A stretch of DNA of 64,000 nt from Cladophialophora immunda (Eukaryota > Ascomycota > Eurotiomycetes > Chaetothyriales > Herpotrichiellaceae): positions 1,876,777 through 1,940,776 of the forward strand of contig NW_015622545.1 in the NCBI RefSeq assembly GCF_000835495.1. The letters run 5' to 3'. Shown here in pieces: positions 19,901 to 29,929 of this stretch; positions within the stretch are counted from its first letter, which is position 1; each line of letters begins with the position of its first letter. The position numbers and the translations under genes are program-made. The notes beneath the pieces are model-generated. The model saw only the letters and a program-made list of their open reading frames with translations. It was not told where the DNA came from and ran no database searches.

Positions 19901-22900
19901 TTGTCTTTGGTGTAATTGTGGGCCGATCAGGGACGTTCGGGTCTCAAGACGCTAGGAGGAAATCGTTGTTGCGTATTCTCCTTCGATTACCTGAGAGCGA
20001 AGTCTCATTGTTCCTTGACATTGCTCTTGGCAAATTGAAAGATGTCAAGGTTCAAGCAACCGCTCCGAATCTCGCGAGCCTCGACCAAGCATATATCCCG
20101 GAGGACCAGCAATATGGATTTCTCCGATTATTGTTGTCAATGCTGGAGACATTCCAGAGCCGATTTGCTCCCTACGGCGAACAGGTTGTCGACGCAGTTG
20201 TCTTTTGCGTCGCCAAAGCTTCTCATCAAGGTCAAAATGCGGTCAAGCAGACCGGTACAGGGGCATTATCAAGGAGTATACGGCGAACCGGCTTCCAATG
20301 TCTCGTCCTTCTCTTTGAACATTGCCAGGGCGTCGACTGGCCTGCATACCTTCGCAGTCTCTTTGCTGATGCAATAAGTCCGCGGCTCGACATATTCGCT
20401 TCAGAGACGAGCCAGGGTATTTCTGGATTGCTACGTCTGTTTGCGTCTTGGGCTCATTCTTCTGATTACATTGGCTATTTGGGCGAGTACGATGGGCGAG
20501 TTCCAGGAGTCATGTGGCAGGCTCTAACCGCGGATTCCACGCCAGACTCAGTGAAGCTGTTCATACTCAACGAGGTTGTCTTGCCGTGGGCTACCCTGTC
20601 TGAAGATGGATCCCCTATGCCAAACAAAGCTCGTGACCTTCTCAAAATCGAGTCAGATGGCCTATTGACGGCTCTCGCAGCTATGCTCGAGCGGACACCT
20701 CCCAGGCCGATTCTTGCTGCAATAACAATCATCCTGCCCAAGGTCGCCCTATTTGTGGAGTCTCCACAGTCTCGGCAGTCCATTGTCAGGTTGTTGACGA
20801 CTCTTCTTGGTGATGATGGGCTCAAGATACCTCCAATTGTCAGAAGTCAGCTTCTCCTTTCGGTCCAGAGTTTTCTGGCTGTCGATGCCACTTTGGATCA
20901 AAGTTCACACCTGCAACTTCTAGCCTTGATTTCGTCTTTGTTCAATTTCTTCAGGGACCGAGCTAACCGTCAATTACTATGCGACGTCTTGGAAAGACTG
21001 GCTACTTCAGACGAAGATCTAGCTCGGATCGCGCGGTTATGCTCAGACCTCAATGCCATGTCCTCAGAACGACTCGAAATGATTGATTACGATAGACGGC
21101 TACAGGCTTTTCAATCAATCCAGACCCTGAAGTTCAACGGCAACGGTTCAATGTATCAGCCCATCATTTACAACTTGCTGTTCTTCGTCCGATCCAGTGA
21201 CGATTTGACGATACGGTCAAATGCTTTGGAATGTCTTAAACAGGTAATTATCAAATCCTGTGAATCCGAGAGCTCCGACTTGAACGACTCGATCGTGAGC
21301 ACTGTCCTTCCTGTAACCAAGAAATGCCTGAGACATGAATCGGAGCTCGTCAGGGCAGATTTCGTCACTGTCCTGGGCCTTCTCGTGCAGCATGCACGCG
21401 GTGACAAGGATTTGACGAACATGACACCCCTCCTGGTTGGGAATGATGAAGAAGCGTCATTCTTCTCGAACATTTTGCATATCCAAAAACACCGTCGTCT
21501 TCGAGCCATTCGACGCCTTGTCTCCGAGGTCGAGAAAGGGTCGATCAACGCCGCCAACATTGTGGAGATTTTCATCCCTTTGTTGAAGATGTTCGCCCAT
21601 GACTCAAGCACGGATGAGTCGGTGCAAAGCGCTAAAGGCGAGAGCATCACTGCAATAGGCACTCTTCTTCAATGGATTGACTGGAAAAACTTCAAGATAC
21701 TGTTCCGCAGGTACAAGAATGACCTCGACGTAACCAGGGAGAACCAAAAGGCGACCAATCGACTTCTCTCGTGTGCTGCTGATGCATTGATATCCGCGAG
21801 CAGCCACCGTTCTGAAAAATCCGAAACAGAACAAGACCAACCGATACCACAGCTCGCAGTGTCGCTTCCGGAAAAAGCCGCAGTGGGAGAGGAATTGAGG
21901 CTTCACTACATACCCAAACTTGCCGAACTTGTCCATTACAAAGACGAGACCGAGATAAGTACGCGTCTACCCGTCGCGGTGGTCGCGATCAAGCTTATCA
22001 CTCTGCTGCCATTACACGAGATCCCAGTCCTCGCTGCGCCAGTAACCCTCGATATCGCGCAGATCCTCAGAAGCAGAGCTCAAGAATCCCGGGATGCCGC
22101 GCGCAAAGCTCTTTGCGAAATCGTTCTCATGCTCGGTCCCGGCAGTCTGCAATTCGTGCTTAGGGAAATGCGCACAGCTCTCACCAGAGGGTATCAGTTG
22201 CATGTCGTGTCCTACACCCTCCATGCAATTCTGGTAGCTCTGGTCTCTCAAATCGAGCACGGTGATCTGGATTATTGCTGCGATGAGCTTGTCTCTGTTA
22301 TAATGGATGACATTTTCGGTGCTGTGGGCCAAGAAAAGGACAATCAAGACTATATCAGCAGCATGAAGGAGGTCAAGAGCAGCAAAAGCTTTGATTCAAT
22401 GGAGCTCCTGGCACGTTCAATAAGCGTGCTGTCTGCCTCAAAGCTTGTGGCACCAATTCAGACCATTCTGTCTGGCACGCTATCGGCCAAGCAAGTCCGA
22501 CAAGTTGACGAGCTTCTCCGGAGGATCGGCAGCGGTTTGTCACAAAATCAGTCAGCTGGTCAGCGAGACGTCTTGACATTCGCATACCAGTTGATTCAAT
22601 CGCTCTACCAACAGAAAAACACCACGCAAGTCCAAACGCCTACCAACGACGAGAAGAATCGGCAGAGATATCTCGTCAGTCTGTCGTCGGCGAGCAAAAT
22701 CACTCTGACCCAAAATTCAGCCTTGTTATACAAATTAGCTAAGTTCGCTTTGGACTTGGCAAGGTCTACTTTCCAGAGATATCCAGAAGTCCTTACTGCC
22801 GAGAACGTGCACGGCTTCCTTCCCGTTATCGGAGACGCTTTGGTCGGAGGCCAAGAGGATGTGAAGATTTCCGCATTGCGTTTATTATCTACCATTACAA

Positions 22901-24720
22901 AACTGCCAATGACTGAACTTGAGCAAGACTCGCCCTTGTACGTTAGCGAGGCTGTCAAGATCGTGAGAAACTCATCAAGCACCAACGAGGAAGGGGCGCA
23001 GGCTGCGTTGAAACTAATAGCTGCGATTCTGCGTGAACGCAAGAGTGTCGCGGTCAAAGAATCAGACATTGCCGAGCTTCTCCACCGCGTTGCTCCAGAT
23101 ATTGAAGCACCCGACCGGCAAGGAGTGACGTTCAACTTCATCCGAGCAGTCATGGGAAGGAATATACAGCTGCCGGAGCTTTACGATCTCGCTGACAAGA
23201 TTGGAGCCATGATGGTGACAAATCAGACAAAGGGGGCACGAGATGTGGCAAGGGGGCTTTACGTCCATTTTCTGCTTGACTATCCCCAAAGCTCTTCAAG
23301 ATGGTCGAAACAACAGAGATTCCTGATGACGAATCTCGAATATGAGCACCCTGAGGGCAGGCAATCTGTCATGGAAGCCATCAATACCTTGATCGAGAAG
23401 ATGAAAGGAGAACCGGCACAGGAACTTATACACGCGTTCTTCATTCCCATACTCCTTCAAATGGTCAATGATGACAATGAAGGCTGTCGACAGCTTGCTG
23501 GAGTCCTCCTGTCTCGGCTTTTCGCCCTAGCAGATCGAAGCCGCCTGGACGATGTCTTCGAACTTCTCGACAACTGGATCGAGCAAGCGGATAACAGCAA
23601 GTTAAAGAGACTCAGCATGCAGGCATACGCCGTCCTCTTAAACACGGACATCTCTTTCACCGAGGACGAACTTGACCAGATGCGGAGCAACATTGCCAAA
23701 ACCCTTGAGGCCACAAAAACGACCGACGAGGACGATTGGGAACTCCGGTTCCAATCGTTACTCCTACTGTCGAAGCTGGTGGGATCGCTGCCAGCTACAG
23801 TATTGACCCAGAAGCAGGCTCCTCTGTGGTCGCACGTGTGGTCATCTCTAGTCCATTCCAATGCATGGATACAAAGCACATCGGCCAGCTTGATCATTCA
23901 ATTCTTCAGCCATTGTGTCTCGGCAGACCGCTCAAAGCTTCCGCTGGCCTGTGATCATGGCCTTTCTTTGGGTTCCAAAGAGTTGCTCGGCATCTTGAAA
24001 ACCTCTTCTCGAATCTTGCGGCGTACAACCGGGAACGATGATCTCAGCACACAAATGGAGCAGATTCTTTTATTTCTGGGTCAATGCGTGAACGAAAACT
24101 CGCTGTCGATCGAGGTTAACCAGAAGCCAAGCGAGGCGCAAGAGCCCGAGAAGTCTGAGGAGAGCGATTTAGAAGATGATGTTAGTGCCGAAGGGAAGAG
24201 CACAAGGATCCCAGCCACCCAATACCTCCTCGATCAACTCGCACGCACTATCCGTACAGAAACGACTACACAGACATCTGCGGGGCTACATCCAAAGAAG
24301 TCATCGCTTCGACTCCTCTCAAATCTTATCCCTGTTCTTTCCATGCCCAACCTGCCCAATGCGCAGGTCAATGCCATCCTGTTGCCGCTCCAGCATATGA
24401 CTGACACCAACACGAATGCCCCCCACTCCGCGGACCCGACCTTTGGTGCCACGTACCAGACTCTCATCGAGCTCGCTCATGAAGTTATGGAGAAGCTGCA
24501 GAAGAAGCTCGGAGACGCCGAGTACGTCAAGGCAGTGACAGAAGTAAGCAAGATCATGCGCGAGAGGAGGGAAGAGCGTAGAACCAAACGACGAATTGAG
24601 CGTGTGGCCGATCCGGAAAAGGCAGCGCGAGACAAGAAGAGGAAGACGGACCGAAAGAGGGAGAGGTCGAGGGAGATGGGGAGAGCACACCAGAAGAGGC
24701 GAATGGAAGCTGGCATGTGA
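16921..24720 (+). CDS. UTP20: UTP20, U3 snoRNP / small-subunit processome component
   Basis: Giant HEAT/ARM-repeat scaffold of the 90S pre-ribosome, required for 18S rRNA maturation, acting in the nucleolus. A single uninterrupted exon of 7.8 kb codes for 2599 residues, close to yeast (2493) and human (2785) Utp20. The first ATG in frame is MAAISPGYRL, followed by the conserved basic start KRHRFEPFTKRIAQLRID. The N-terminal block contains YVVRFSAESLAFLLRKA, typical of the family; the middle holds the DRIM-type region with SIQTLKFNGNGSMYQPIIYN; and repeated helical pairs continue to about residue 2450. The C-terminus is a strongly basic tail (RRTKRRIERV, then KKRKTDRKRERSRE), probably a nucleolar localisation and RNA-binding segment. 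An acidic patch precedes it (EEPEKSEESDLEDD-like, about residue 2410). No frameshift was seen. Confidence 0.95.
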   Translation: MAAISPGYRLGTSRRAKKATVSTKRHRFEPFTKRIAQLRIDPVHTVSRVRPSNNDGDDLQSFFHTSLEGWMELNLSATFTSFLTQASPLCENLPLLLHHADTIFELLVEHIEKRDELALEPLLSLLAQLAHDLDHGFEPYFPKAVQLVAQIAATDDKTEVVEWCFNCLAYIFKYLSRMLVQDLRRLLDVMMPYLSSKKDYVVRFSAESLAFLLRKAAMQFPSDKAPLRLALKHLLKGFPQQDGAAAISPYQLGVMSLCVESARGVEPQLHSCAASLVQCLLDCALPMSQQPQVQSTVDGVLVALLHETNAETILPVLGVVLDTLESSMASEEASQLSFALRLFLVVIGTQGGSSISAWKICIEAFQGVAAAAWRLNENRMHLNSRLAIIIATIVQYASSPQVYPRPALHTPAELCQNVLDSAEEHFSPREFYAFATACAELGRDRFIELVLPRLQKYIWEHWSDDEVSLYYMLERLQQNKIGFGESADARSINCPADFGDFILNQLPMKEDEDASTIEQLAGRLRFSKAALLLGSSKDTARSLDAFHNLLIHVLEDIRSDLDLRQRTVLGWGFDTYVEIAPSDDQRLKDLASLIPKMPAIVFHLPAFVHAIGRLLRKVAAVDGVESSLFDNVRYTLMQNLLSTSPSLKKGSAELLLALGGRDTMMWLAETIRLVLEILNTPYTPAHARKIAFLLRRILHQQKHIPEGSSFQDLIPFFLFGLMPCYHDQTRLEVCNFLSQMVQTTPSEETIVNLAVQWLQSPADLIQSPQEDSQVAKSTLSSFECPMLAHLDSLSSSVSDDFENSTDRFRTMIEDEHRLESPSRTPQGARSLALQVLSVMPGSAERRSRSWVPIFLAAPFSRAQLQPKPSSDASASSHTLSPDLDDHEWSLRDRKAMLALFGQFQNPSVLYRSSEVYEKLIDLLSNGNEDIRKLALQAILTWKDSVPGGYQPILLQLADGKLDASAISKWLTTDEGESSVRSVDRSTVLPVALRLVFGVIVGRSGTFGSQDARRKSLLRILLRLPESEVSLFLDIALGKLKDVKVQATAPNLASLDQAYIPEDQQYGFLRLLLSMLETFQSRFAPYGEQVVDAVVFCVAKASHQGQNAVKQTGTGALSRSIRRTGFQCLVLLFEHCQGVDWPAYLRSLFADAISPRLDIFASETSQGISGLLRLFASWAHSSDYIGYLGEYDGRVPGVMWQALTADSTPDSVKLFILNEVVLPWATLSEDGSPMPNKARDLLKIESDGLLTALAAMLERTPPRPILAAITIILPKVALFVESPQSRQSIVRLLTTLLGDDGLKIPPIVRSQLLLSVQSFLAVDATLDQSSHLQLLALISSLFNFFRDRANRQLLCDVLERLATSDEDLARIARLCSDLNAMSSERLEMIDYDRRLQAFQSIQTLKFNGNGSMYQPIIYNLLFFVRSSDDLTIRSNALECLKQVIIKSCESESSDLNDSIVSTVLPVTKKCLRHESELVRADFVTVLGLLVQHARGDKDLTNMTPLLVGNDEEASFFSNILHIQKHRRLRAIRRLVSEVEKGSINAANIVEIFIPLLKMFAHDSSTDESVQSAKGESITAIGTLLQWIDWKNFKILFRRYKNDLDVTRENQKATNRLLSCAADALISASSHRSEKSETEQDQPIPQLAVSLPEKAAVGEELRLHYIPKLAELVHYKDETEISTRLPVAVVAIKLITLLPLHEIPVLAAPVTLDIAQILRSRAQESRDAARKALCEIVLMLGPGSLQFVLREMRTALTRGYQLHVVSYTLHAILVALVSQIEHGDLDYCCDELVSVIMDDIFGAVGQEKDNQDYISSMKEVKSSKSFDSMELLARSISVLSASKLVAPIQTILSGTLSAKQVRQVDELLRRIGSGLSQNQSAGQRDVLTFAYQLIQSLYQQKNTTQVQTPTNDEKNRQRYLVSLSSASKITLTQNSALLYKLAKFALDLARSTFQRYPEVLTAENVHGFLPVIGDALVGGQEDVKISALRLLSTITKLPMTELEQDSPLYVSEAVKIVRNSSSTNEEGAQAALKLIAAILRERKSVAVKESDIAELLHRVAPDIEAPDRQGVTFNFIRAVMGRNIQLPELYDLADKIGAMMVTNQTKGARDVARGLYVHFLLDYPQSSSRWSKQQRFLMTNLEYEHPEGRQSVMEAINTLIEKMKGEPAQELIHAFFIPILLQMVNDDNEGCRQLAGVLLSRLFALADRSRLDDVFELLDNWIEQADNSKLKRLSMQAYAVLLNTDISFTEDELDQMRSNIAKTLEATKTTDEDDWELRFQSLLLLSKLVGSLPATVLTQKQAPLWSHVWSSLVHSNAWIQSTSASLIIQFFSHCVSADRSKLPLACDHGLSLGSKELLGILKTSSRILRRTTGNDDLSTQMEQILLFLGQCVNENSLSIEVNQKPSEAQEPEKSEESDLEDDVSAEGKSTRIPATQYLLDQLARTIRTETTTQTSAGLHPKKSSLRLLSNLIPVLSMPNLPNAQVNAILLPLQHMTDTNTNAPHSADPTFGATYQTLIELAHEVMEKLQKKLGDAEYVKAVTEVSKIMRERREERRTKRRIERVADPEKAARDKKRKTDRKRERSREMGRAHQKRRMEAGM

Positions 24721-25041
24721 CGAAAGCAATTTGCCCCGTAACGACTTTCCTGTGATTGTTTTTGATCGTTTTCAGCGTTGGAATGTCTGAGGGCGTAAAT
24801 CAAGGATATGGAAAATAATGGGCCAGTGCCAGGATCAATCGGCCTGCGACAGCACAGCGTCGGAATGTGTAGCTAGGTAGGAACACGCATTCTAGATGCA
24901 AGAAAAGGAACAGAGAATTTTCGGGCTTTTTGACCAGCTCTTCGATCGCTCTTCCGCCCTCTTTGAGGGAACTCGTCACTCCATCCCAGACCGAGCACTG
25001 TCGTCGGAAACCAACATTGCTTTTGCCTTGCCCTTTGGTTT
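24721..25041. other. Convergent 3' flanks of UTP20 and the SDR gene
   Basis: 321 bp. It holds a GTAGCTAGGTAGG motif at about 24870-24881. No gene is seen. Confidence 0.4.
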
Positions 25042-25896
25042 TCAACCGTTGACACTGGCCGACCGGGGAATGTCTGTGCCCACCGCGGCCGTGGCGCCTG
25101 CGTCGATGGGCAATATCAAGCCCGTGATCCATCTGGCCTCGGGCCCTGCCAGGAAGCGGACGGCACAGCCGACGTCCCAGCCGTTGCCCTCGGTCTTGAG
25201 CAGGCTGCGGTTCTTGCGGGCCTCGCGGGCCTCGTCGGTCATGCCGCCGGCGTACATCATCGGGGTATAGACCATGCCGGGGCAGACGCAGTTGACGCGG
25301 ATGCCCTGGGGGGCGTGGTGGGCGGCCATGGCCCGGGTCATGTTGACGACGGCCCCCTTGCTGGTGGGATAAAGCAGGTGTGGCGTCCCACCGCGCAGGC
25401 CGGCGACGCTGCCCATGTTGATGATGCTGCCGCGGTAGCCCCAGGCGTCGTCGTTGCGGGCCATCGCCGGGATGGCGTACTTGGCCATCATGACCATGCT
25501 GCCGACGTTGACCTCCATCGACTTGGCCCAGGCCGCCATGTCCACCTCGACCGCCGTGCCCGCGGCCCCGCCGATGCCCACGCAGTTGAACAGGATGTCC
25601 AGCCGGCCGAACGTGTCGAGCGCGCGCTGCACGACGCCCTGGCACTGCGCCTCGTCCGTCACGTCGGCCTGCACGGCCACCGCGGCGCCCTCGTGGCCCT
25701 CGGCCGCGATCATCTCGACCGTCCGCTGCGCCAGCGCCACGTCGCGGTCCACGCAGACCACCCGGCACCCTTCGTCCGCGAGCAGGATCGCCGACGCACG
25801 GCCGTTGCCGATCCCGTCGCCGTGGGCGCCCGCGCCCGTGATGATGGCCACCTTGCCGGCTAACGAGCGTGGTGGTTTGGGAAAGGTGTAGTCCAT
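25042..25896 (-). CDS. Short-chain dehydrogenase/reductase (classical SDR)
   Basis: Single exon, 284 residues, NAD(P)-dependent oxidoreductase. Starts MDYTFPKPPRSLAGKVAIIT. The cofactor loop is unusually long, GAGAHGDGIGNGRA, instead of the plain TGxxxGxG. Asp50 after the second strand (RVVCVDRD) suggests NAD preference. The structural NCVG motif stands for NNAG. The catalytic residues are Ser163 (INMGSVAG), Tyr176 and Lys180 (YPTSK), followed by RVNCVCPGMVYTPM and the C-terminal ILPIDAGATA. The third-position GC is very high, as in the tartrate-type dehydrogenase gene. The substrate is unknown; relatives include sugar, steroid and secondary-metabolite dehydrogenases. No cluster partner is evident nearby. 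Confidence 0.88.
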   Translation of the reverse strand: MDYTFPKPPRSLAGKVAIITGAGAHGDGIGNGRASAILLADEGCRVVCVDRDVALAQRTVEMIAAEGHEGAAVAVQADVTDEAQCQGVVQRALDTFGRLDILFNCVGIGGAAGTAVEVDMAAWAKSMEVNVGSMVMMAKYAIPAMARNDDAWGYRGSIINMGSVAGLRGGTPHLLYPTSKGAVVNMTRAMAAHHAPQGIRVNCVCPGMVYTPMMYAGGMTDEAREARKNRSLLKTEGNGWDVGCAVRFLAGPEARWITGLILPIDAGATAAVGTDIPRSASVNG

Positions 25897-26783
25897 TGTT
25901 TCCTCCCGACCGGTCTTGTTGTCTGCTTCTCTTTTTTTGTTATCTCTTGTTCGCTTGTCTTGTATCTATCTTCCTCTCATTGACCCTGGGGCCTTGGGTT
26001 TCCTCTGCGACGGTTGGGGCTCGAGGGAACAACAGCTCTGGGGTGGCTGCCTCGGGTGATGTACCTAGGTGAAGAACTTCCGCAGCAGGTGACCTACAAA
26101 GCAATGAACCGGGTGCTCCAGAGGGTCAAACTCTCCCTGTGTGTCACGCAAGACGAACTCGCCAACGGCTCGGGTATAGGAAGTAAATTGCAAAGGAGCG
26201 TGGCGGCACGAGCGTCGAGTTGTCTATATATGTGGCCCAGGAGTCACATCGGATGCGTTCCAATGTGTTTCTTGGCGCCAATTCTCCTCACCTCTTCGCT
26301 GCAAAAAGACCGACTTTCTCCAACAGACGCACCCAAAGGCCTCGGCTCGAGGACGGAACAGGTAAAGAAAGGTTTGATGCCGGAAACCGGCGCTCAGTGC
26401 ACTAATTAATAGGCGTTACTGCGACATTTCAAAGAGGTATTGAGAGTGGAAAAAGGTAAGACTAATGGATCACATTCCTCCCTACATATGGCCAAGTCAC
26501 ATATCTCGGATTCTGGTACAAACATGTGGACATCCCAATTCCAACACTGTCCTCCAGCATTGGAGCCACCACAGGAAAATGAGCGACACCACACACCGCG
26601 AAACCGCTGACAGCGATGGTTGTTCCTCCTCTTTCGACGAGCATCGACGATGACTCCCTATATTCATATAAATGTGTGCACTCCGTCACCAGTCCACCTC
26701 TTCTGATCATCCATCCGGTCGCCTGACCGCAATCGCAGACTCATCTCTCTTCTTGATGGTGAAGGCGGGTATCGGGTGGGAGT
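25897..26783. promoter_or_regulatory. Promoter region of the SDR gene; no other gene seen
   Basis: 887 bp. It holds TACCTAGGT at 26063-26071 and a TATATATG on the plus strand at about 26223-26230. Open frames here overlap without support. Confidence 0.4.
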
Positions 26784-27276
26784 TCACAGCCCCAATGGGT
26801 TATCTGCATTCTGCTTCTTGCCTCCAAAGGGTTCTTTCATTCTTTGTCCCTCGGCCTCCTCTTGTTTGGCAGGGCCACCTTCGTGGTTCCCATAGCCGAC
26901 TCCGAGCTGTTCTCCCCAGCCTTTGCCCATTCGCATGACGCCGCCTACGGCGGGATCGACGACGCCGTGGATGGGACGCCCTAATGCCTCGAACGCTTTG
27001 CCCGTGACGTTGCCGACAGGAGACAGCGTGTCCTCGATCTTGGCGCCCGCATTGTTGCCAAACTCTTCGGGCTTGGACAGCCACGAGCCGCCCGCTGCAA
27101 TCAAACCCATGATGGTCAGCGTCCATCCGTCTGTCTGTCTAGACCACCCTTGTTGGGGAGGACCACTCACCAGTCTTGCCTTTCTGGACTCCTCCTTGGC
27201 CCTCTACGCCCTCGGGGGGAATGTTCTCCGCGTTTTCGTTCATCTCTATTCTGTTTTCCTTGTTGTCGTCCGCCAT
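26784..27276 (-). CDS. Small conserved Gly-rich protein of unknown function
   Basis: Two exons on the minus strand, 27276-27171 and 27094-26784, with a 76-nt intron (GTGAGT donor, ATTGCAG acceptor), give 138 residues. The first exon codes for an acidic, Asn-rich start, MADDNKENRIEMNENAENIP. The second codes for GGSWLSKPEEFGNNAGAKIE, then LSPVGNVTGKAFEALGRP and VGGVMRMGKGWGEQLGVGYG, a pattern of regularly spaced Gly and small residues, and ends in a Lys/Glu-rich hydrophilic tail. From memory the core resembles a family of small uncharacterised ascomycete proteins; no enzyme motif is visible. The intron phase and branch fit well. Reading straight through the intron would give a false start at a GTG at 27170. 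Confidence 0.75.
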
Positions 27277-27856
27277 TGCGTTTTCACGGTGGTTTGTAGA
27301 GCGATGGGAGAGTGTAGAGGTATCGTAGAGAAGATATGGATCGAGAGACAGTCAGGTCGGGCGACCATCGACATCATAGCCTTTTTTGCCATGCGCAAAA
27401 GGCAGGCACCAAGCAGGGATCTGCACCTTGTGGTGACGATGGTTGGATGGAGGGAGGGGGAAACATCGCCTTGGATTCGTGTGGCGCAGAGCTTGTCGAT
27501 GACGTCGGTGGGCTGCAGGGGTCAGGTTTCTGGATGCTGCAACACAGCAGCTTTGCCCAGCCTTTCCGCCTACATATCGCATCTGCTCTGCGAGATAGGC
27601 GAAAACCAGTGTTGGGTACGGGCATGGCCTGTGGTGGTTGTTACACCGCCACATCCCATGCGCGAGTAGCCCTCCGCGATCTCTCAAGGAAGTAGACACC
27701 TCCACCCAGGTCGCCGGCTTACTTATCAGTGCGAAAGATGGATTTTTTACACGTAGATCAATTCATGTTGCTCATACATATGTATATCAGTACAGTTCAA
27801 ACCAGCCATCCAGCCATACAAGGGCAAATGACAAGCTTCGCCACCAACTCTCACGA
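27277..27856. other. Upstream region of the small Gly-rich gene and 3' flank of the first HET gene
   Basis: 580 bp. Several overlapping open frames without motifs; no gene is supported. Confidence 0.4.
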
Positions 27857-29929
27857 TTAGCGGATCTCAAGGTCTTCCTCTTTCCAGAAACTAGCCTTCA
27901 GGGCCTCTCCATCCATGAACCCATGTACATAGCAGCATCCGACGATCCGATAATGATTCTGGACTCGTCGAAGCACAAACGGCGTGGGACATCCCAGGAG
28001 GATGCAAACCAAGTCCGCATCTTCCGTCTCCCGCGGAACACAGCACGTCAAGCACATCTTTTCCGTCAGGGCCAGCCTCCGGCCAAAACTATAGCGGAAG
28101 CTCTCCGAGAGCATGTAGCAGTAGGTCTGGAAGACGGCGTCTACCGGCATCGTGGGTCGGAAGTCTCTCAACGAACCCCTGCGCTCGGCCGATGCGTGCC
28201 TCGCAGCGTTGTCGATGGCTTCCAGGCAGAGCGGCGTCATCTTGACGTTCCCACATCGGACGTATCCGCGTCCCTCTCCTTCAGACGGGACGATCAGATC
28301 GGCAATGGCGGTTTGCCAGCATTGCAAGGTGAACTCGTTCAGAGGCAGACCCTGGAGATGTTGCACGGACTGCATCCACTCCCAACTGTCGGGAAGCCAA
28401 TGAGACTGAGCAGACACGTCTGCGTGGCTTATCGTCCCCTGGTACGGGAGGGCAGGGCCTCGGGAAGTGATCTCGTCAACGATACAGCCTCGCACAAAGA
28501 TTGAGCTGACACGGTCTGGATCTTGCATCATCGTGGGAACACTGTCCTCATGCGACGGTTTCCATGCCCACATGAACTGCGTGTCTTTGCTTGCGTGGTA
28601 AAGCGTTCGGACCGTTTCATCGGAGGGGTCGTAGAGATCCGAAAAGGCATCTTGGTTCGATCGGGTGAGGAGCACCTCCCATGACTCCGCCGCGCTCTGC
28701 ACGCCTAGACAGTTATACAAGACGTATGGTCCTCTGCCAGCCTCGATGAGATATCTCGCCACCTGCAGGCCCACAGGATGTATTTCTTCACTCTGGTAGT
28801 CAATGGGTATTTGATCTCGGACACGAGCGTCGTCGACCAGCGCAAGGATCGCGTAAACTTTATCCCTGGCCTTCTTTGCGTGACACTGCCTCGTGCGCCA
28901 CAGTAACGTGGATAGGGGTAGCCGCTGATGCTGGTTATCTCTAGCTTCCTGGATGAGCTGAACAGCCGTATGTGGGACGGTCAGGTCCCACAGAACACTG
29001 GCGAATTCCTGGCTAGGCATTTGCTCTGACGGAGCTCGGCGATCGAAATGGTAGAGCCACATGGCGTAGGACAGAGCTCGCATTATTCCACACGGCAAGT
29101 ATGTCCCGGGCCGCATCTCCTTCCCAATAACAAAGGCCGACTGACAAGCCAATGTGTACTCCTGGATAACCCATACTCTGGTAAACCACGGTCTCTGCAT
29201 GAATCTGGAGAATTCCGGCCAGAAAGCATCCCGGACATCGGGAAGGCCAAAAGCTGCGAGCACTTGCAAGCAGGACTTGAGACTGTTATTGCGAGCCACG
29301 GAGCGTGCTTCTTCCCACACTTCTTGGGGAATACTGTGAAACCGATCCAGTATCGAGAGCACTTCAGGCGCTGCGCTTGATCCGAGGTCGATGATCACTT
29401 GCTCCGCCTTCGAAAACGTCCTGTCCATCGTCCGGACCTGTTGTTCCTTCTCCGCCACGTCCTTTGCGGTCGGGGCCTGATTAATGCAAAGGGCATCAGC
29501 CCACAGGAACCTGCTGCTGTTGGAACGGCGCAGCCGGACGAACGCTGAGTGAAGATTTGGAGTTATCCTGGCTTGTCGTCCATTGCAAGAGATGGTGACC
29601 TTCAGCTCCTCACTGTCGTCGCCCCAGACATAAGAGAGGGCGGTATAAGAGTAGGAAGGCTGAAGCTGATTCATATGATGGAGACGACAGCAGACCTCGT
29701 CGTCTTCTGAGTCTGCCGGCATCAGCTCAATGACACGGATGTGGTCCGCCGTTTCTAGAGGAGTATAGACATAGTTTTTGGGAGTCAGTTGCAGCCTGAA
29801 GCCTTGCTCCAGGAATCGCCGCCTAATGAGTCCAAAGAGGGAGAACGACAAATGCAAAAGCGGAAAACAAAACGACCAAACGGCAACAGCTACGACGGGT
29901 CGGAGACGGCCCAGAGAGGAACTCGACAT
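27857..29929 (-). CDS. HET-domain protein with N-terminal membrane segment
   Basis: Heterokaryon-incompatibility (HET) domain protein, single exon, 690 residues from the ATG at 29929. Residues about 11-35 form a hydrophobic stretch (PVVAVAVWSFCFPLLHLSFS and onward) that could anchor the protein or act as a signal. The HET domain spans about residues 95-270 with its three signatures: YTALSYVWGD, LWADALCINQ and PWFTRVWVIQEY. The C-terminal 400 residues lack NACHT, WD40 or other recognisable repeats. HET domains trigger regulated cell death after allorecognition in Podospora and Neurospora; most family members in a genome have no known role. The gene lies 3' of a gap-rich region and next to the orphan gene block, as is common for HET genes. 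Confidence 0.9.
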   Translation of the reverse strand: MSSSSLGRLRPVVAVAVWSFCFPLLHLSFSLFGLIRRRFLEQGFRLQLTPKNYVYTPLETADHIRVIELMPADSEDDEVCCRLHHMNQLQPSYSYTALSYVWGDDSEELKVTISCNGRQARITPNLHSAFVRLRRSNSSRFLWADALCINQAPTAKDVAEKEQQVRTMDRTFSKAEQVIIDLGSSAAPEVLSILDRFHSIPQEVWEEARSVARNNSLKSCLQVLAAFGLPDVRDAFWPEFSRFMQRPWFTRVWVIQEYTLACQSAFVIGKEMRPGTYLPCGIMRALSYAMWLYHFDRRAPSEQMPSQEFASVLWDLTVPHTAVQLIQEARDNQHQRLPLSTLLWRTRQCHAKKARDKVYAILALVDDARVRDQIPIDYQSEEIHPVGLQVARYLIEAGRGPYVLYNCLGVQSAAESWEVLLTRSNQDAFSDLYDPSDETVRTLYHASKDTQFMWAWKPSHEDSVPTMMQDPDRVSSIFVRGCIVDEITSRGPALPYQGTISHADVSAQSHWLPDSWEWMQSVQHLQGLPLNEFTLQCWQTAIADLIVPSEGEGRGYVRCGNVKMTPLCLEAIDNAARHASAERRGSLRDFRPTMPVDAVFQTYCYMLSESFRYSFGRRLALTEKMCLTCCVPRETEDADLVCILLGCPTPFVLRRVQNHYRIVGCCYVHGFMDGEALKASFWKEEDLEIR

